From the NCBI RefSeq assembly GCF_014191605.1, contig NZ_JACHWU010000003.1, positions 558,001 to 622,000 on the forward strand: a stretch of 64,000 nucleotides of DNA, read 5' to 3'. Position 1 is the stretch's first letter. Every line of letters starts with the position of its first letter. Below are positions 61,653-64,000 of this stretch, in pieces. Made by a program: the position numbers and the translations under genes. The notes under the pieces were generated by a model. It saw nothing but the letters and a program-made list of their open reading frames with translations. It was not told where the DNA came from and ran no database searches. The stretch comes from Prauserella isguenensis. GTDB taxonomy: Bacteria > Actinomycetota > Actinomycetes > Mycobacteriales > Pseudonocardiaceae.

Positions 61653-63980
61653 TCAGCCCGCGGCGGCGAGCAGGGCCTGCTCGAGCCGCCCGCGCCAGGC
61701 GGCGTCCAGTGTTCCGGTCCTCGGCCCGACGGCGAACGAATCGACGACCCGGTCACCGAGCGTCTCGACCTTCGCCCAGCGCACCTCGGCGTCGCTGCGC
61801 CGCAGCGCTCCCGCCACGCGGTGCAGGAGTGCGATCCGGTCCATGGCGCGCAACTCCACCACGACGGTCTCCGCACCCGCCGTCTCGTCGTCGAACCACA
61901 GCACCTTCGGCGATACAGGCCCGGCGGGCGCACCCGCGTAGGCCCGCTCCTTCTCGGCGAGCTTCTGCGCCAGCGCCAGCCTGCCCGCGACGGCGCGGGC
62001 GAACTGGTCCCGCAGCAAGGCCGGATCGGGCGGTGTGCCGAACCGCGGCGACGCCGTGAACACGCCGACCCTGCCGCCCGCGTGGGTACGCAGCGTGGCC
62101 GTGTGCACCTCGAGCGAGTTGAGCGCGAGCACGCCCGCCGCCGGGGTGAGCAGCTCGGCGCCCGCGGGGGCGGCGAACACGACCGTGGTGACCTCGCCCC
62201 GCGGCCGCGACGGCGTGACCGTGACCTGTCCCCTCGTCGCACGGACCGCCTCGGCGACGAGCTCGCGCTGGGTCGCGTCGACGGCCTCCGGTTCGGGGAG
62301 CGGCCTTCCTGCCAGCAGCGTGCGGGTACGGCTGACCAGCTCCGCCACGAGGCCGGCCTTCCAGTGGGTCCACACGCCGGGGCCGGTCGCCCGCGAGTCG
62401 GCCTTCGCCAGCGCGTGCAGCAGGTCGAGCAGCAACGGGTCACCGTCGATGGTCTTGGCGACGCGTTCGACGGTCTCCGGTTCGCTGATGTCGCGCCGCG
62501 TGGCCGTGTCCGGCAGGAGCAGGTGGTGCCGGGCCATGCCGACCACGAGGTTCGTGTCGCGTTCGGACAATCCGATACGGACGGCGACGTGGCCCGCGAT
62601 CTCGGCGCCGAGTTCGGAATGGTCGGCCCGGCGCCCCTTGCCGATGTCGTGCAGCAGAGTGCCGAGCAGGAGCAGGTCGGGGCGCGCGACGGTGTCGGTC
62701 AGGCCGGCCGCCTCGACGCACGCCTCCACCAGGTGCCGGTCGACCGTCCACGCATGCACGGGTGCCCGCGGCGGCAGGTCGCGGACCGCTCCCCACTCCG
62801 GCAGCAACCGTGCCCAAAGGCCGGTGCGATCGAGTGCCTCGACGGCGTCGACGAGTCCGTCGCCCGCGCCGAGCAGTTCGGTCAACGCCCTCCTGGCCGA
62901 CTCCGGCCACGGCGCCCGCAGTTCCGGCGCCGCATCGGCGAGCGTGCGCAGCGTGCCGTGCGAGATCGGGTTGCCGGTCCGCGCCGACGCGGCGGCGACC
63001 CGCAACAGCAGTCCGGGGTCCCGTGCGGGGACGGCGTCGCGGGCCAGCGCCACCTCGCCGGAGTGGAGCACCACGCCGTCGTCGAGCGGAGAACGGGACG
63101 GCCGCCTGCCGAACCTGCCCTTCGGCGGGTCGGCGGCACGCAGCGCGACGTCGACGGCGTACGCGACCGTCCTTCCCGCGCCGGAGAGCCTGCGGGCCAA
63201 CGCGAACCGGTCTCCGAGGTCGAGTTCCGACGCGACCACGGCGGCGTCCTCCGCGCTGAGCACGTCCCTGCTGCGGCGGGCCGTGCGCCGCAGGTCGGTC
63301 CGCACGTCCAGCAGCAGTTCCCGCGCGGCGGTCAGTTCCTCGCCCGGCCGGTCGGCCAGCTGTGCGGCGGCGAACGCGTCGAGCACCACCAGGTCCCGCA
63401 GACCGCCGCGGCCGTGTTTCAGGTCCGGTTCGGACGACTGCGCGATCTCGCCGCTGCGCCGCCAACGCTCCCGGGTGTACTCGAACAGTTCGGGAACGCG
63501 TTTCCTCGCCGTGCGCCGCCACTGGTCGCGGGCTGCGCCGACGAGTCGGGACGCCAGGTCGGCGTCACCCGCGATGAGCCTGCCGTCGAGCAGGCCCATG
63601 GCCGTGCGCAGATCCTCCGAGGCGACCTTCAGCGCCTCGGAGGGCGTGCGCACGGAATGGTCGAGACCGATGCGCGCATCCCACAGCGGGTACCAGAGCG
63701 CGTCCGCGATCTCACCGATGTTCGGGTGTCCATTGTGGATAAGAATGAGGTCGAGGTCGGAGAACGGCACGAGTTCCCGACGGCCGAGGCCACCGACGGC
63801 GACCAGCGCCACGCCGTCCGGGAGCACCCCGGAGGCGTCGGCGCCGGCCGCCGCGACGGCCTTGCTCAGCCAGAACTCGTAGAGGTCGACCAGCGCGGCC
63901 CGCAGTGCCGTGGCACCGAGCCTGCCGTGCCGGCCTTCCAGCAGCCTCTCGGCCGCCTCGACAAGTCCCCCTACGACCAC
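61653..63980 (-). CDS. glnD: PII uridylyl/adenylyl-transferase GlnD
   Basis: This 775-residue bifunctional nitrogen sensor has a nucleotidyltransferase domain with GGLGRRELVPFSDLDLIL (metal Asp75, Asp77), an HD phosphohydrolase domain (LLHDIGKGRRADHSELG, His444-Asp445) and two C-terminal ACT domains (about 600-655 and 700-765) that sense glutamine. In actinobacteria GlnD adenylylates PII on Tyr51. The GTG at 63980 follows an in-frame stop at 63990, so the N-terminus is complete. It sits 9 bases after what appears to be the end of glnB, fitting the amt-glnB-glnD operon. A TGTGGATAA 9-mer at 63734-63742 in the coding region matches an E. coli-type DnaA box, probably by chance. Confidence 0.96.
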   Translation of the reverse strand: MVVGGLVEAAERLLEGRHGRLGATALRAALVDLYEFWLSKAVAAAGADASGVLPDGVALVAVGGLGRRELVPFSDLDLILIHNGHPNIGEIADALWYPLWDARIGLDHSVRTPSEALKVASEDLRTAMGLLDGRLIAGDADLASRLVGAARDQWRRTARKRVPELFEYTRERWRRSGEIAQSSEPDLKHGRGGLRDLVVLDAFAAAQLADRPGEELTAARELLLDVRTDLRRTARRSRDVLSAEDAAVVASELDLGDRFALARRLSGAGRTVAYAVDVALRAADPPKGRFGRRPSRSPLDDGVVLHSGEVALARDAVPARDPGLLLRVAAASARTGNPISHGTLRTLADAAPELRAPWPESARRALTELLGAGDGLVDAVEALDRTGLWARLLPEWGAVRDLPPRAPVHAWTVDRHLVEACVEAAGLTDTVARPDLLLLGTLLHDIGKGRRADHSELGAEIAGHVAVRIGLSERDTNLVVGMARHHLLLPDTATRRDISEPETVERVAKTIDGDPLLLDLLHALAKADSRATGPGVWTHWKAGLVAELVSRTRTLLAGRPLPEPEAVDATQRELVAEAVRATRGQVTVTPSRPRGEVTTVVFAAPAGAELLTPAAGVLALNSLEVHTATLRTHAGGRVGVFTASPRFGTPPDPALLRDQFARAVAGRLALAQKLAEKERAYAGAPAGPVSPKVLWFDDETAGAETVVVELRAMDRIALLHRVAGALRRSDAEVRWAKVETLGDRVVDSFAVGPRTGTLDAAWRGRLEQALLAAAG

Positions 63981-63989
63981 CGCGTGCGC

Positions 63990-64000
63990 CTAGAGGGCGT
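63990..64000 (-). CDS. glnB: Tail of PII protein gene (glnB), last codons only
   Basis: The last 11 bases read, on the minus strand, (G)AC GCC CTC TAG, giving Asp-Ala-Leu-stop. Actinobacterial PII proteins end in GPDAL as I remember, and glnB precedes glnD in this group. The call rests on three codons and on gene order. Confidence 0.4.

Noticed and set aside
61523-62443. 306-codon minus-strand frame overlapping the end of glnD
   Set aside because: It overlaps glnD in another frame on the same strand, is dominated by Arg, Ser, Thr and Cys, and lacks any motif.
1-64000. tRNA, rRNA or known riboswitch genes
   Set aside because: I looked for cloverleaf and T-loop (GTTCGA-type) patterns and for common riboswitch cores in the intergenic regions and found none I could support; a covariance-model scan would be the proper test.

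Overview
The window is chromosomal DNA of a high-GC, mycothiol-using, sporulating-type actinomycete, most likely a member of the Pseudonocardiaceae (Saccharomonospora/Amycolatopsis-like). The evidence is the very GC-rich third codon positions, many GTG starts, a mycothione reductase, a WhiG-type sigma factor, a DUF222/13E12 HNH protein, and a gene order that, as I recall it, matches the M. tuberculosis H37Rv block from mapB to glnB (map, penicillin-binding lipoprotein, GNAT, ispG, rip1, dxr ... rlmN, cdsA, frr, pyrH, tsf, rpsB, M23, xerC, dprA, comM-like, yraN, DUF2469, rnhB, lepB, rplS, trmD, rimM, KH protein, rpsP, amidohydrolase, ffh, glnD, glnB). No rRNA, tRNA, insertion sequence, prophage or CRISPR array was seen. 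The genus is an inference.

Layout. 0-10.7 kb is an accessory stretch: an edge-truncated CobW-type GTPase, mtr, a CynX/NimT-like MFS transporter divergent from a FadR-type regulator, a bdhA / MHS-transporter / GAF-PucR-regulator operon that looks like a 3-hydroxybutyrate uptake and oxidation module, and an HNH protein with a probable SOS box. 10.7-19.9 kb is conserved core: map, penicillin-binding lipoprotein, GNAT, AraC/glyoxalase pair, and the isoprenoid (ispG, dxr) and site-2 protease (rip1) genes. 20.3-36.9 kb is an accessory block placed between dxr/DUF2631 and rlmN: threonine synthase, GntR, a 50-residue orphan, a small secreted protein, a giant LuxR regulator, and a benzoate/catechol catabolic cluster. 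36.9-64 kb returns to core: RNA modification, phospholipid synthesis, translation factors and ribosomal proteins, WhiG, XerC, DprA, signal peptidase, SRP and nitrogen signalling (glnD, with the tail of glnB at the edge).

The most unusual item is a single 939-codon gene that joins three parts: a BenC-type 2Fe-2S/flavin reductase, an FCD ligand-binding domain of the kind normally found in GntR/FadR repressors (with its histidine triad but without the winged helix), and the BenD diol dehydrogenase. It sits downstream of benA and benB, ends at a strong hairpin, and is followed by a benK-like transporter. A LysR regulator is divergent from benA and translationally coupled to catB-catA, so benzoate can be carried to catechol, cis,cis-muconate and muconolactone. 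No catC is in the window. The benA/lysR control region carries three separate palindromes.

Other non-coding structure includes two loci of 3 x 21-bp tandem repeats of one family, further 14-18-bp tandem repeats between genes, a hairpin-rich rpsB leader, several strong terminator hairpins, and a pair of perfect actinobacterial DnaA boxes upstream of yraN.
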